Shown here one piece after another: positions 61,609 through 61,693 of a stretch of 61,693 bases of DNA. The stretch is from Candidatus Gastranaerophilales bacterium (lineage in GTDB: Bacteria; Cyanobacteriota; Vampirovibrionia; Gastranaerophilales; Gastranaerophilaceae), in the NCBI GenBank assembly GCA_944327275.1, contig CALVHB010000051.1:1-61693 (forward strand). The letters are read 5' to 3'. The notes beneath the pieces are model-generated. The model saw only the letters and a list, made by a program, of their open reading frames with translations, had not been told where the DNA came from and searched no databases. The translations under genes and the position numbers were made by a program. The stretch's first letter is position 1. Each line of letters begins with the position of its first letter.

Positions 61609-61693
61609 ATTTTAATATCAACACTTTTTAGGGTTCGAACTTGGTTATTTAGGATTTTAGCTTTTATAATCGGTATAACTTCTTGAACAGGTT
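61602..61693 (-). CDS. Tail of a second large serine recombinase
   Basis: Only the last 29 residues are inside the window: PVQEVIPIIKAK then ILNNQVRTLKSVDIKIK and a TAG stop. 'NNQVRTLKS' matches 'NNKVRTLKS' of the recombinase at 48149-49864, and the gene stands in the same position relative to a tRNA-His-like 3' end. The rest lies beyond 61693. So a second related element probably follows in tandem. Confidence 0.6.
   Translation of the reverse strand, partial: PVQEVIPIIKAKILNNQVRTLKSVDIKIK

Overview
The window is AT-rich and densely packed. It most resembles a fermentative, non-photosynthetic member of the cyanobacterial lineage, of the Melainabacteria / Gastranaerophilales type. I infer this from several genes together: an OmpR-family regulator very like cyanobacterial RpaB, an LL-diaminopimelate aminotransferase, the [FeFe]-hydrogenase maturase HydG, KDO synthesis (so an outer membrane), glycogen synthase, and four pilin-like proteins with an FTLAE-type N-terminus. 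The assignment is from memory of these families, not from a search.

Layout. 1-48.1 kb is ordinary chromosome: the end of glyQ, two tandem amino-acid permeases, gpi, trxB, pilT, recO, clpB, an M48 protease pair, glmS, metK, a gamma carbonic anhydrase, yibE/F, ruvB, dapL, a very large zinc-ribbon/TPR protein, glgA, an EamA transporter, typA, an MFS transporter, glmU, mnmA, a frame-disrupted gene, hydG, a formyltransferase, smpB, an oligopeptide ABC ATPase, ybaB-recR, a matrixin-like protease, accD-accA-prmA-kdsB, a small Xre regulator and rpaB, ending at a tRNA-His gene. Four pilin-like genes are scattered through it. Three of them are preceded by a short leader ORF containing a run of exactly ten G (or C) residues.

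48.2-61.6 kb is an integrated element at the 3' end of tRNA-His. It carries a large serine recombinase whose reading frame runs antisense into the tRNA, a small resolvase with dyad sites upstream, a tyrosine recombinase, an HTH/zinc-ribbon regulator, a type III restriction-modification operon in the order mod - YaaC-like gene - res, a DUF4065 (Panacea) antitoxin with an overlapping putative toxin, and an unknown protein. At the right end a degenerate copy of the tRNA-His 3' end is followed by the tail of a second, related recombinase, so a second element is probably integrated in tandem beyond the window.

Gene expression. Many chromosomal genes lack a Shine-Dalgarno sequence and instead have a -10 box exactly six bases before the ATG, with a fair -35 in most cases. 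They are probably transcribed as leaderless mRNAs. Genes of the element have ordinary ribosome sites. Two element genes share an inverted repeat with compensatory changes that would hide the ribosome site.
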